The notes: generated by a model from the letters alone, not told the origin. Shown: positions 1 to 6,102, numbered from the stretch's first letter. The stretch is DNA of 8,354 nucleotides from JAJRWS01 sp039831705 (GCA_039831705.1 JBDOMT010000502.1:1-8354), one strand, 5' to 3'. Translations and numbers: made by a program.

Positions 1-1126
1 CTTTGATCAATGAAATTGCTGCTAAATTTTCGCGACCACCGAACTGATTGGGAATCCACTCCCCTTCCTCACGGCTGTAATCGAGATAAAGCATGGATGC
101 TACCGCATCCACTCGCAACCCATCGATATGATATTTGTCGAGCCAGAAAAGTGCGTTTGCAAGGAGAAAGTTCCGAACCTCATTGCGGTCATAATTGAAC
201 ACCATGGTACCCCAGTCCGGGTGTTCGCCCTGTCGTGGATCGGCATGTTCGTAGAGAGCGGACCCGTCAAACCGCATGAGCCCATGACCATCTCTGGGAA
301 AATGCGCTGGCACCCAATCTAGAATAACGCCGATATCATGCTGGTGGCAGTAATCCACAAAATACATAAAATCTTGCGGTGTGCCATAACGACTCGTGGC
401 CGCAAAGTAGCCCACGGTCTGATAACCCCAGCTTTCAGTATAAGGGTGTTCGCTTATCGGCAAGAGTTCTAAATGGGTATATCCCATCTGCTGACAATAT
501 TCGACCAACTGATGTGCAAGTTCGCGGTACGATAACCAACCGTTTTTACGACTTTCATCCCGTTGCCAACTACCGAGATGTACTTCGTAAATTGAAATTT
601 GAGCATTGAGGCTATTTTTTTCCGAGCGCTCCTCCATCCACGCACTATCTTTCCAACGGTAGTTTTCAAGATTGGCCACAACCGACGCTGTGCGCGGAGG
701 CAACTCCGCAGCAAATCCGTACGGATCCGACTTTTCGAGAACCTCGGATGCTGTTTCCAAACGAAATTTATAACATTCACCCTCGCCAATCTCAGGAATA
801 AATAATTCCCAAATACCACTGGGAATGCGTTTATGCATCTGATGGGAACAGCCGTCCCAGGCATTAAAGTTGCCCACCACCTGGGCGGAAGTTGCATGGG
901 GCGCCCAGACAGAAAAATTCACGCCCTGAACATCCTCCACGGTGCGCAATTGTGCTCCCAAACGGTTGTAGGCACCCCAATGACAACCCTCACCCAAGAG
1001 ATGAAGATCGTAATCGGTCAACAGTGAGGGGACCTCTCGAGAGTCAGTCATTGTCTTATGTGCATCTGATGATTGAGCCATGCGACGACGGGAACGGGGT
1101 TCATTTTTGCCAGTCAACGATTTCAT
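1..1126 (-). CDS. glgB: 1,4-alpha-glucan branching enzyme, N-terminal part (runs off the left edge)
   Basis: GlgB cuts an alpha-1,4-glucan chain and rejoins it through an alpha-1,6 bond, making the branches of glycogen in the cytoplasm. The 375 residues present hold an N-terminal CBM48-type beta-sandwich (roughly residues 60-160, with NFSVWAP and VVGNFNAWDG) and the first part of the GH13 barrel (YEVHLGSW, ELLPISEHP, GVILDWVPAHFP, then DGLRVDAVASMLYLDYSREEGEWIPN). The predicted nucleophile is Asp340 in RVDAVAS. The acid/base Glu and the C-terminal domain lie outside the window. Relative to E. coli GlgB, where the nucleophile is near 405, the N-terminus is about 65 residues shorter, so the extra N1 module seems absent. 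The start at 1126 is chosen because AGGGAG lies six bases upstream; later in-frame Met codons lack such a site. It follows the RNase H-like gene after 69 bases on the same strand and may be co-transcribed. The assignment is very secure. Confidence 0.96.
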   Translation of the reverse strand, partial: MKSLTGKNEPRSRRRMAQSSDAHKTMTDSREVPSLLTDYDLHLLGEGCHWGAYNRLGAQLRTVEDVQGVNFSVWAPHATSAQVVGNFNAWDGCSHQMHKRIPSGIWELFIPEIGEGECYKFRLETASEVLEKSDPYGFAAELPPRTASVVANLENYRWKDSAWMEERSEKNSLNAQISIYEVHLGSWQRDESRKNGWLSYRELAHQLVEYCQQMGYTHLELLPISEHPYTESWGYQTVGYFAATSRYGTPQDFMYFVDYCHQHDIGVILDWVPAHFPRDGHGLMRFDGSALYEHADPRQGEHPDWGTMVFNYDRNEVRNFLLANALFWLDKYHIDGLRVDAVASMLYLDYSREEGEWIPNQFGGRENLAAISLIK

Positions 1127-1162
1127 CTCCCGCTCCCTGCTGATACAGCACCTAATCCGTAG

Positions 1163-1184
1163 GGTGATCCGTGGCGTTATCACC
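1163..1184. repeat. Small inverted repeat between RNase H-like gene and glgB
   Basis: GGTGAT at 1163-1168 and ATCACC at 1179-1184 are perfect complements around a 10-base loop, in the 69-base gap upstream of glgB. As RNA this would be a weak six-pair hairpin; there is no T-run, so it is not a convincing terminator. It could be an operator or a processing site, or chance. Confidence 0.3.
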
Positions 1185-1195
1185 GCAGATGATTG

Positions 1196-1780
1196 TCATG
1201 CTGTCGCAACCATCGAATGATGTTGGCTCGCTGTAGCGACCGGGACGTGTCTGTCCGATATGTTGTTCATCCGTTGTTTGACGTTAAGGTGCCACGCCCT
1301 TCGACCGTTCATCGTGGGGGCGACATGCGATAGACGGTGTACCCGAACGATGGGGACCATCCTGGATCCTTTAACTTGACCATCCGCAATTGTTGGTGTC
1401 AACTCAACCGATGCGAGGCGGTGGAATTCCAAAGCCCGATCCACACGCTGCCAATAATCCTGATGTTTGATAGGAACCATACGACCGAAATGTTCCCACT
1501 TCCAACGATCCTCCCGCCACTGAGCTAAACCATACATGATTCCCTGATAAACATACCGACTGGAGGTCACCAATTGGACTTCCGCATGTCGTTCGATCGC
1601 CTCAAGACCACGAACGAGTGCCAAAAGAGCTCGTTTTTCTTCGCAGCCATAGGGCTCAAAATCACTAATCTCAAGTTGCCAATCATTGGCAAGATCAACC
1701 AGTTTAAATCTCCAAACAGGCAAATTCTCCGCTTCAGACTCGCAAACCAAGCGGTATCGAGCGGCAGTCGCAATAACCAT
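1196..1780 (-). CDS. RNase H-fold protein, probably catalytically inactive
   Basis: This 194-residue protein resembles RNase HI along much of its length, but not at the active site. The stretch at residues 49-85 (KRALLALVRGLEAI, AEVQLVTSSRYVYQGI) matches the E. coli segment holding Glu48 and Asp70, and residues 92-118 (RWKWEHFGRM, IKHQDYWQRVDRAL) match the following helices. By eye, Glu48 falls on Ala51 and Asp70 on Ser73. The usual TDGS around Asp10 is replaced by CESE, and the His/Asp134 segment is not recognisable. RNase HI cuts the RNA strand of RNA:DNA hybrids using four acids with Mg; a protein missing at least two should not cut. The last 65 or so residues (HRLSHVAPTMNGRRAWHL and on) are unlike RNase HI. 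The start at 1780 has GGAGG nine bases upstream; a longer frame to 1852 lacks this support. It lies just upstream of glgB. A binding or structural role is inferred; the function is unknown. Confidence 0.8.
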   Translation of the reverse strand: MVIATAARYRLVCESEAENLPVWRFKLVDLANDWQLEISDFEPYGCEEKRALLALVRGLEAIERHAEVQLVTSSRYVYQGIMYGLAQWREDRWKWEHFGRMVPIKHQDYWQRVDRALEFHRLASVELTPTIADGQVKGSRMVPIVRVHRLSHVAPTMNGRRAWHLNVKQRMNNISDRHVPVATASQHHSMVATA

Positions 1781-2083
1781 GAAGTTGTTCCTCCACCCTG
1801 TGAGCAAGTGGCGTGATTGTTTACAACACCAAGTGTAATAACCACTTATCAAATATTGTTAGCTTCCCCGCGGCTCAAACAAACGGGAGCAAGGTTTTAC
1901 TTATCGTCAAACACTTCCCAACTTCACCATCTTTACTGCCGATGCAAAGCAAACCTTTTTCTCTGAGCACCGCTATGAGCGACATAACCGGTACCAACCC
2001 TCACTCCTGCCCCCACCGAGAGACGACTGTTACGATGACCGGCAAAAGAACCACACAAAACATCTCAGGGAGATTTTGAGAGG
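1781..2083. other. Divergent intergenic region, RNase H-like (-) / mtd (+)
   Basis: These 303 bases separate two genes read away from each other, so both promoters should lie here. I find no convincing coding frame and no clear sigma70 hexamer pair on either strand. An inverted repeat AAGTG/CACTT with a seven-base spacer sits at 1831-1847, about 50 bases upstream of the RNase H-like start, and could be a regulator site. On the plus strand, AGGGAG at 2067-2072 and GAGAGG at 2078-2083 are both possible ribosome sites for mtd. Confidence 0.55.
1790..1794 (-). promoter_or_regulatory. Ribosome binding site deciding the RNase H-like start
   Basis: GGAGG on the minus strand lies nine bases upstream of the ATG at 1780. 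It is the reason for preferring this start over the Met codon 24 codons earlier, whose extension (MISGYYTWCC...) has no resemblance to RNase H N-termini. Confidence 0.7.
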
Positions 2084-2950
2084 ATGGCAATCCCTAACAT
2101 TCTGATCCAACTCGACACTGACGAGCAGGCGAGTACTTTTGATAGCGTTGTGGCAATCGATTCCAATGTGGACCACTTGCTTCGCCACAGCCGCGTCGAA
2201 CCACTGGCGGTGCGGGAACTTGTTCATGGTGCAATGTTTACCCGGGGTGGCGATGCACTAAAAAACACCGCAATCTTTGTGGGTGGATCAGATATTCTGG
2301 ACGGCGAAGATGTATTTGAAGCGGTAAAGAACTCTTTTTTTGGACCGGTACGTGTTTCTGTGATGCTCGACTCGGGAGGTTGCAATACCACGGCCGCAGC
2401 CGCTGTCCTTGCAGCAGCATCCCACATTCAACTTGATGGCGCCACTGCCTTGGTACTAGGTGGTACCGGTCCGGTAGGTTCACGAATCAGTCGTCTGTTA
2501 GCGAGGCAGGGTACAGCCGTCCGAGTTGCATCTCGCAAGCGAGATCGCGCAGAGAAAACCTGTGAGAGCATCGCTACGCGGATCCCGGATGCAACCCTCA
2601 GCGCAGTGGCAATCTCCTCGGAGAGTGACTTGATCTCAGCGATAGAAAAGGTGCAACTTGTCTTTTGTGCCGGTGCTGCCGGAATCCAACTCTTGCCGGC
2701 TTCCGTTCGTGAGGCAGCCATTGACCTTAAGACCGTGATTGACCTCAATGCAGTACCCCCCCATGGTGCTCAAGGCATTGAAGTCCACGATCGCGCCAAA
2801 TCCTACGGATCGGCAATCTGCTACGGGGCAGTCGGCGTGGGTGGAATGAAAATCAAAATTCACAAGACTGCTCTACGAAGTCTTTTTGAAAAGAATGACC
2901 TCCTACTGGATGCCGAAGAGATTTTTGAAATCGGTCAATCGCTCTTCTAA
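2084..2950 (+). CDS. Methylene-tetrahydromethanopterin dehydrogenase (MtdA/MtdB/MtdC family)
   Basis: This 288-residue cytoplasmic enzyme should oxidise methylene-H4MPT to methenyl-H4MPT with NAD(P)+, a step in the C1 pathway that handles formaldehyde in methylotrophs and is also known in Planctomycetes. The N-terminal half carries family motifs (VHGAMFTRGG around 47-56, AIFVGGSD at 63-70). A Rossmann fold follows, with the dinucleotide loop GGTGPVG at 126-132 and VRVASRKRDRAE just after, where the basic residues would suit NADP. The C-terminus has the family signature GAVGVGGMKIKIHKTALRSLFE. Length equals that of typical family members. Which subtype it is (NADP-specific MtdA, NAD(P) MtdB, or the MtdC class described from planctomycetes) cannot be settled by eye, so no symbol is given. 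The start has GAGAGG abutting it and AGGGAG 11 bases upstream. No other H4MPT gene is in the window, in line with the scattered C1 genes known in this phylum. Confidence 0.93.
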   Translation: MAIPNILIQLDTDEQASTFDSVVAIDSNVDHLLRHSRVEPLAVRELVHGAMFTRGGDALKNTAIFVGGSDILDGEDVFEAVKNSFFGPVRVSVMLDSGGCNTTAAAAVLAAASHIQLDGATALVLGGTGPVGSRISRLLARQGTAVRVASRKRDRAEKTCESIATRIPDATLSAVAISSESDLISAIEKVQLVFCAGAAGIQLLPASVREAAIDLKTVIDLNAVPPHGAQGIEVHDRAKSYGSAICYGAVGVGGMKIKIHKTALRSLFEKNDLLLDAEEIFEIGQSLF

Positions 2951-2980
2951 AGATCAGAGATCGCTATTTGCGACTCTGTA

Positions 2981-3069
2981 TTTTTCCAGCGCCGTTAAAT
3001 TTTTCCAGCGCCGCTAAATTTTCCCAGCGCCGCTAAATTTTCCCAGCGCCGCTAAATTTTCCCAGCGCC
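2981..3069. repeat. 19-bp tandem repeat, about 4.7 copies, overlapping a gene's 3' end
   Basis: Units run 2981-2999, 3000-3018, 3019-3037, 3038-3056 and a partial 3057-3069. The plus-strand consensus is TTTTYCCAGCGCCGCTAAA. Units 1 and 2 have T at the variable fifth position; units 3 to 5 have C. Unit 1 also has GTTAAA for GCTAAA. Each full unit with CGCT holds the short dyad AGCG-C-CGCT. Read on the minus strand, the partial unit is exactly the last codons of the zinc-ribbon gene (GGC GCT GGG AAA ATT TAG), so the array consists of copies of that gene's end lying downstream of it. Each copy brings its own stop codon. The array begins 31 bases after the mtd stop, between two convergent genes. 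There are no unique spacers, so it is not CRISPR. Confidence 0.95.
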
Positions 3070-3636
3070 ATAGAGCAACCAAAACAATAATATGGTGCCG
3101 CATATCAAAATCAGTAGTATTGACCTGCGAAACCGTCGGCGTTTTTTTTCTTCTGGCGTTAAACGCCGAAGTGGGATCACGCGCCCTTTATGGATAATGG
3201 TTTGGGGATGCTCTTCCACCTCGATATGGGCCACACTCTCCACCACTACGGTCGAGGGGCAGAAATCGTACTCCGAAGCATCGCCTTCGGATACATCGGT
3301 GCCGGAAACCACGGGGGTGCTGGGAACCACGGGCGACATCGGATCCGGAACGAGAGGCTCTCCAGTATCGCTGCGGCTGTCCAGTTGTTGGTTCGGACTG
3401 GGTTCGGATAGCGGTTCTTCTCTCACTGCGTGAGAGATACTCGGAGGGGGTGGGATTCGATCTTGCAATCCCTGCATTCCAGCCGCAGTATCGGATGCTT
3501 GCTTTTCGCCCTCTCCCTGAGAGAAAACGGGAATCTGGACATGCCCGAGGCAATGTGGACACGCCACTTGTTTGCCAGCCATCCCGGCTTCAATTTGAAA
3601 CTGTCCGGAACAACGGGGGCACTCAAATCGCTGCAC
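3052..3636 (-). CDS. Zinc-ribbon protein with C-terminal membrane anchor
   Basis: This 194-residue protein has three parts. Residues 1-36 form a zinc ribbon (CPRC at 6-9, CPHC at 26-29), a type common at the N-termini of planctomycete proteins. Residues 40-160 are a low-complexity linker rich in Pro, Ser, Glu and Asp, likely unstructured. A basic stretch KKRRRFRR at 164-171 leads into one hydrophobic helix (172-189, SILLILICGTILLFWLLY), and only five residues follow. By the positive-inside rule the zinc ribbon and linker face the cytoplasm and the protein is tail-anchored. No enzyme domain is visible; a scaffold or sensor role is possible but unproven. The start is GTG, with GGGAGA five bases upstream, and an in-frame stop lies not far before it. 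Its last six codons are the first unit of the 19-bp tandem repeat. It is convergent with mtd. Confidence 0.85.
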   Translation of the reverse strand: MQRFECPRCSGQFQIEAGMAGKQVACPHCLGHVQIPVFSQGEGEKQASDTAAGMQGLQDRIPPPPSISHAVREEPLSEPSPNQQLDSRSDTGEPLVPDPMSPVVPSTPVVSGTDVSEGDASEYDFCPSTVVVESVAHIEVEEHPQTIIHKGRVIPLRRLTPEEKKRRRFRRSILLILICGTILLFWLLYGAGKI

Positions 3637-3721
3637 GCATCTCTCCCATCTCCGAATGGCATTTCAAAACAGCGACATCTCAAAACAGCCTAGTACTTGT
3701 TACGATCTTTTTATAACACGC

Positions 3722-3735
3722 GGCAGGATCCTGCC
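3722..3735. repeat. Perfect 14-bp palindrome
   Basis: GGCAGGATCCTGCC reads the same on both strands. It lies just past the stop codon of the small minus-strand frame (3742-3744) and about 85 bases upstream of the zinc-ribbon start. As RNA it would give a five-pair stem with a GATC loop, without a T-run, so it is a weak terminator at best. A dimeric regulator site for the zinc-ribbon gene is an alternative. Confidence 0.45.
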
Positions 3736-3741
3736 AACTCC

Positions 3742-3903
3742 TTAAAACTTTTCTTTGCGGGCGAAATCAAGCATGGCCGCGAAAAAATCGTTTGCACCAT
3801 CAAATGAATTTGGCTGGGATGCCATGCCATAGAGAGCTTGAAATGCGACCTCACCTGCGCAAAATATCCTATGATATATTATTTTGGCGTACCGATCTTC
3901 CAA
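3742..3903 (-). CDS. Probable small protein (about 53 residues), start uncertain, or gene remnant
   Basis: The minus strand is open from 3933 to a TAA at 3742-3744. Its translation looks like a real protein: from the TTG at 3903 it reads LEDRYAKIIYHRIF, then CAGEVAFQALYGMASQ, then PNSFDGANDFFAAMLDFARK and EKF. Composition is mixed, with aromatics at spaced positions and a helical end, unlike most shadow frames. There is no ATG before the internal Met at codon 27. TTG at 3903 is the only conventional start upstream, and it has no good ribosome site. Upstream of it the frame continues as GAIIIGQ to a TAG at 3934-3936. So this may be a small gene with a rare start, or the tail of a longer gene whose front was lost when the neighbouring aldo/keto reductase region was joined. 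I do not recognise the family. It points away from the reductase and toward the zinc-ribbon gene on the same strand. Confidence 0.45.
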   Translation of the reverse strand: MEDRYAKIIYHRIFCAGEVAFQALYGMASQPNSFDGANDFFAAMLDFARKEKF

Positions 3904-3966
3904 CTGCCCGATGATGATAGCGCCCTGTGAATGCTATTGCCTGCCCCTTCTGAAAGAAAACCCTAC

Positions 3967-4725
3967 ATGGTACTTCGCCAGCTAGGCCATACCGGCATAC
4001 AAGTTACACCACTAGGATTCGGCGCTTTCAAAATTGGCCGAAATCAAAAAACGCATTATGGATATAACTACAACCTGCCGAGCGATAAAGAAACAGAACA
4101 ACTCCTGAATGGTATTTTGGACCTTGGAATCAATGTGATTGATACTGCTCCAGCGTACGGACTCAGCGAAAAACAAATTGGACGCTTTCTCTCGACACGT
4201 CGAGGAGAATACATTCTTTCAACCAAAGTCGGGGAGCATTTCAAGGAAGGCGTCTCCTCATACGATTTTAGCTCGGAGGCCATTCGCAAAAGTCTCCAGA
4301 GAAGCCTCAGGCAACTCCAAACGGATTATCTCGACATTGCATTTATTCATTCCAGTGGGGCGGATTTAGAAATCCTGAATGAAACGGCAGCTGTCGAAAC
4401 CCTGCAAGCGTTGAAAACAGAAGGTTTGGTTCGCGCCATTGGCTTTTCAGGGAGAGACCCGGTAGCTGAGTTGCAGTCTCTCTCCTGGGCCGATGTTCTG
4501 ATGGTCGAGTACCACTGTGAAAATACAGAACATTCTGACGTGATCGGCGAGGCCGGAAAGAGAGAGGTGGGTGTGATGGTCAAGAAAGGGCTGGCATCCG
4601 GCAGGCTGGAACCGGCAAGGGCAATTCCCTATGTCCTAAAGAATCCGGATGTTTGCACGCTTGCTGTGGGTGGGCTGAATCTTGAGCACTTCCGCGAGAA
4701 CATGATCTTGGCAGGGAGCGCGTGA
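3967..4725 (+). CDS. Aldo/keto reductase, compact form
   Basis: A cytoplasmic oxidoreductase of 252 residues, expected to reduce aldehydes or ketones (or run in reverse) with NADPH. The N-terminus has the family opening LRQLGHTGIQVTPLGFGAFKIG. The full catalytic tetrad is visible: Asp59 and Tyr64 in DTAPAYG, Lys87 in STKVG, His128 in FIHSSG. Later barrel strands follow (LVRAIGFSGRDP, ADVLMVEYH, VGVMVKKGLASGR), then the cofactor-binding end (PDVCTLAVGGLNLEHFREN). Most family members have about 300-330 residues, so the loops here are short and the C-terminus ends soon after the cofactor motif. The start at 3967 is preferred because MVLRQLGHTG is the usual family beginning; the Met at 3931 would add 12 residues (MLLPAPSERKPY) of no family character. 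Neither start has a strong ribosome site. The substrate cannot be told. It converges with moaC. Confidence 0.9.
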   Translation: MVLRQLGHTGIQVTPLGFGAFKIGRNQKTHYGYNYNLPSDKETEQLLNGILDLGINVIDTAPAYGLSEKQIGRFLSTRRGEYILSTKVGEHFKEGVSSYDFSSEAIRKSLQRSLRQLQTDYLDIAFIHSSGADLEILNETAAVETLQALKTEGLVRAIGFSGRDPVAELQSLSWADVLMVEYHCENTEHSDVIGEAGKREVGVMVKKGLASGRLEPARAIPYVLKNPDVCTLAVGGLNLEHFRENMILAGSA

Positions 4726-4780
4726 AATCGCTGATCGGTAGAACAGATAAAGCCAAGAGAAAGAAACTGTGCTAGAGATT

Positions 4781-4790
4781 CACTCGAGTG
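4781..4790. repeat. 10-bp palindrome between convergent genes
   Basis: CACTCGAGTG is a perfect palindrome in the 74-base gap between the aldo/keto reductase and moaC stops. There is no T-run on either side, so an intrinsic terminator is not supported. It may be chance. Confidence 0.25.
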
Positions 4791-4799
4791 TGGGGGCAT

Positions 4800-5282
4800 C
4801 TAACTTGTCGAACGTATAAAATGGCCGCTACGTCCACCTGCTTTTTCTTCAAGGCGAATCATCTCGACCACCATTTCTCGATCAATCGACTTACACATAT
4901 CATAAATCGTTAGTGCAGCCACACTCACGGCAGCCAAAGCCTCCATCTCTACCCCAGTTCGGGCCGAGACACCGACAGTGGCCCAAACCTCAATCGTCTG
5001 ATCATCGGGAAATTGAAAATCGATTTCGACGCGATCGAGGGCTAGGGGATGGCAAAGAGGAATGAGTGTTGCAGTCTGCTTGGCACCCATAATCGCGGCC
5101 AGACGGGCTACCGAAAGCACATCCCCTTTTTCGAGGCTGCGATCTCGAACACGCTCCAACGTGGATACGGCCATGCGAATCCGTCCACTGGCCCGAGCCA
5201 TTCGATCTGTAACGGCCTTTGAGCCGACATCCACCATGCGGCTTGCTCCCTGTTGATCAAAATGGCTTAACTGGCTCATCAT
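4800..5282 (-). CDS. moaC: Cyclic pyranopterin monophosphate synthase
   Basis: MoaC acts after MoaA in molybdenum cofactor synthesis, turning the 3',8-cyclo-GTP intermediate into cyclic pyranopterin monophosphate in the cytoplasm. All 160 residues are present, the usual length. Family hallmarks are clear: MVDVGSKAVTDRMARASGRI near the N-terminus, KGDVLSVARLAAIMGAKQT (catalytic Lys52, matching Lys51 of E. coli), LIPLCHPL at 73-80, GVEMEALAAVSVAALTIYDMCK at 110-131, with the catalytic Asp128 and Lys131. GAGGAG at 5287-5292 serves two tandem ATG codons, at 5282 (spacing 4) and 5279 (spacing 7); the second has the more usual spacing, so the true start may be one codon later. No other moa gene is adjacent. 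Upstream lies sequence interrupted by an assembly gap, so promoter and neighbours there are uncertain. Confidence 0.97.
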   Translation of the reverse strand: MMSQLSHFDQQGASRMVDVGSKAVTDRMARASGRIRMAVSTLERVRDRSLEKGDVLSVARLAAIMGAKQTATLIPLCHPLALDRVEIDFQFPDDQTIEVWATVGVSARTGVEMEALAAVSVAALTIYDMCKSIDREMVVEMIRLEEKAGGRSGHFIRSTS

Positions 5283-5396
5283 CCGACTCCTCGCAAGTAT
5301 TATTATCCACCCAAGACAACCTCGAAGAGGAAGCCCTTATTCTAGGACAAACGATTCCTGCGTCGAGTAGCCCGTTAGCGTGCGACTATTCTGTCA

Positions 5397-5421
5397 CGTG
5401 CCACTCAAAACCAACGGCACG
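5397..5421. repeat. Inverted repeat at the edge of the assembly gap
   Basis: CGTGCC at 5397-5402 and GGCACG at 5416-5421 pair across 13 bases and end one base before the N run. A hairpin at a contig end may be related to the assembly break, or may be a site in the moaC upstream region. The missing sequence prevents judging it. Confidence 0.3.
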
Positions 5422-5422
5422 A

Positions 5423-5432
5423 NNNNNNNNNN
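5423..5432. other. Assembly gap (10 N)
   Basis: Ten N joining two contigs or marking unresolved bases. The real size is unknown, so the distance and order between moaC and the ribbon-helix-helix gene should not be trusted. Any frame reading through it is an artefact. Confidence 0.99.
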
Positions 5433-5462
5433 TTTCTGCGAAAGAGAATCTGCTGTCACGAC

Positions 5463-5499
5463 AAAAAAACCGCCCCCGGCAGTCACCTGCCGAAGACGG
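5463..5499 (-). terminator. Rho-independent terminator of the ribbon-helix-helix gene
   Basis: On the minus strand the stem has a core CGGCAG/CTGCCG closing a GTGA loop (a GNRA tetraloop). Seven more pairs, three of them G-U, extend it to 13 pairs. Seven T (5469-5463) follow at once. It lies 42 bases past the stop codon at 5541, the expected position for ending that transcript. The geometry is textbook. Confidence 0.88.
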
Positions 5500-5540
5500 G
5501 CTTGAAAATCATTTGCAACCCGTATGGGTTGGCATCTCAA

Positions 5541-5969
5541 CTAAACTTCGTGTGGTACCAAACCGGTATCAATCATCTGCAGAAGCTTCGAGATACAAAG
5601 CTTGTTCATACTCGTATGCCGTTCATGAGCCTCCACTCTCAGTGACTCGTGAAGACTTTTTGGCATCCGAACTGTAATCACCCTTGTGGGTTCCTGCTCG
5701 CTAACCTGCGTACGACCTTTTTCGCGAAGTTTTGCCAGCATCTGCTGGATATCGGCATATTCCTCTGTCTTCTCAAAAGAAGCCAGCGTCTGCGCATCAG
5801 GAAAATTTTGGCGAATCACACCATTGATTCCGAGTACCTCACGATAAAACGTTACCCAATCAGGATGCTGGCTAAATCGCTGATTGGCCTGACTGCGAAT
5901 GGATCTACGTTTTTCTTCCTGATTGTCCTGACTGGAAAAAGCACTATGTGCCTGCTGAGCCTCGAGCAT
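5541..5969 (-). CDS. HicB-like ribbon-helix-helix DNA-binding protein
   Basis: This 142-residue protein ends in a ribbon-helix-helix domain: a strand RVITVRMP at 96-103, helix KSLHESLRVEAHERH at 104-118, a turn TS and helix MNKLCISKLLQMID at 121-134. The form RMPKSLHExLRxEAxExxxSMN is that of the HicB family, whose members bind DNA as dimers through the strand, often as antitoxins. Residues 1-95 are a charged, helical N-terminal region (RFSQHPDWVTFYREVLGINGVIRQNF, then a Lys/Glu-rich stretch), not the usual HicB fold. AAGGAGG at 5977-5983 is a very strong ribosome site; its spacing (seven bases) favours the ATG at 5969 over the GTG just before it. No HicA-like or other toxin is next to it, so it is more likely a stand-alone transcription regulator than an antitoxin. 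A strong terminator follows. The DNA target and partner are unknown. Confidence 0.85.
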   Translation of the reverse strand: MLEAQQAHSAFSSQDNQEEKRRSIRSQANQRFSQHPDWVTFYREVLGINGVIRQNFPDAQTLASFEKTEEYADIQQMLAKLREKGRTQVSEQEPTRVITVRMPKSLHESLRVEAHERHTSMNKLCISKLLQMIDTGLVPHEV

Positions 5970-6089
5970 CACGTCTCCTCCTTGCTTTAAACTTCTAACG
6001 ATTTCACACCAGGTATCCGTTCCTGATGTGGTCTATGGTGGCGTACTTTCTAAAATCATTGCGTTGGAGTCAAGAGCAGCATGGATGTC

Positions 6090-6102
6090 GTTGCAGTGCA
6101 AC
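6090..6102. promoter_or_regulatory. 13-bp palindrome, possible operator
   Basis: GTTGCAGTGCAAC has perfect six-base arms around a central G. It lies about 120 bases upstream of the ribbon-helix-helix gene start, in the divergent region. Such a dyad suits a dimeric DNA-binding protein, conceivably the neighbouring gene product, but nothing in the sequence proves this. Confidence 0.35.

Noticed and set aside
469..897. Minus-strand frame of 142 codons
   Set aside because: It is a shadow within glgB, whose own frame on the same strand has unbroken GH13 motifs.
2981..3069. CRISPR-like short repeats
   Set aside because: The units are head to tail with no unique spacers and only 19 bp long; no cas gene is near. 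It is a plain tandem repeat.
5219..5677. Plus-strand open frame of 152 codons
   Set aside because: It runs through the N gap and lies opposite moaC and the ribbon-helix-helix gene; its translation has no family character.
5541..5969. A complete toxin-antitoxin pair
   Set aside because: Only the HicB-like partner is present; no toxin frame exists on either side, at least outside the assembly gap.
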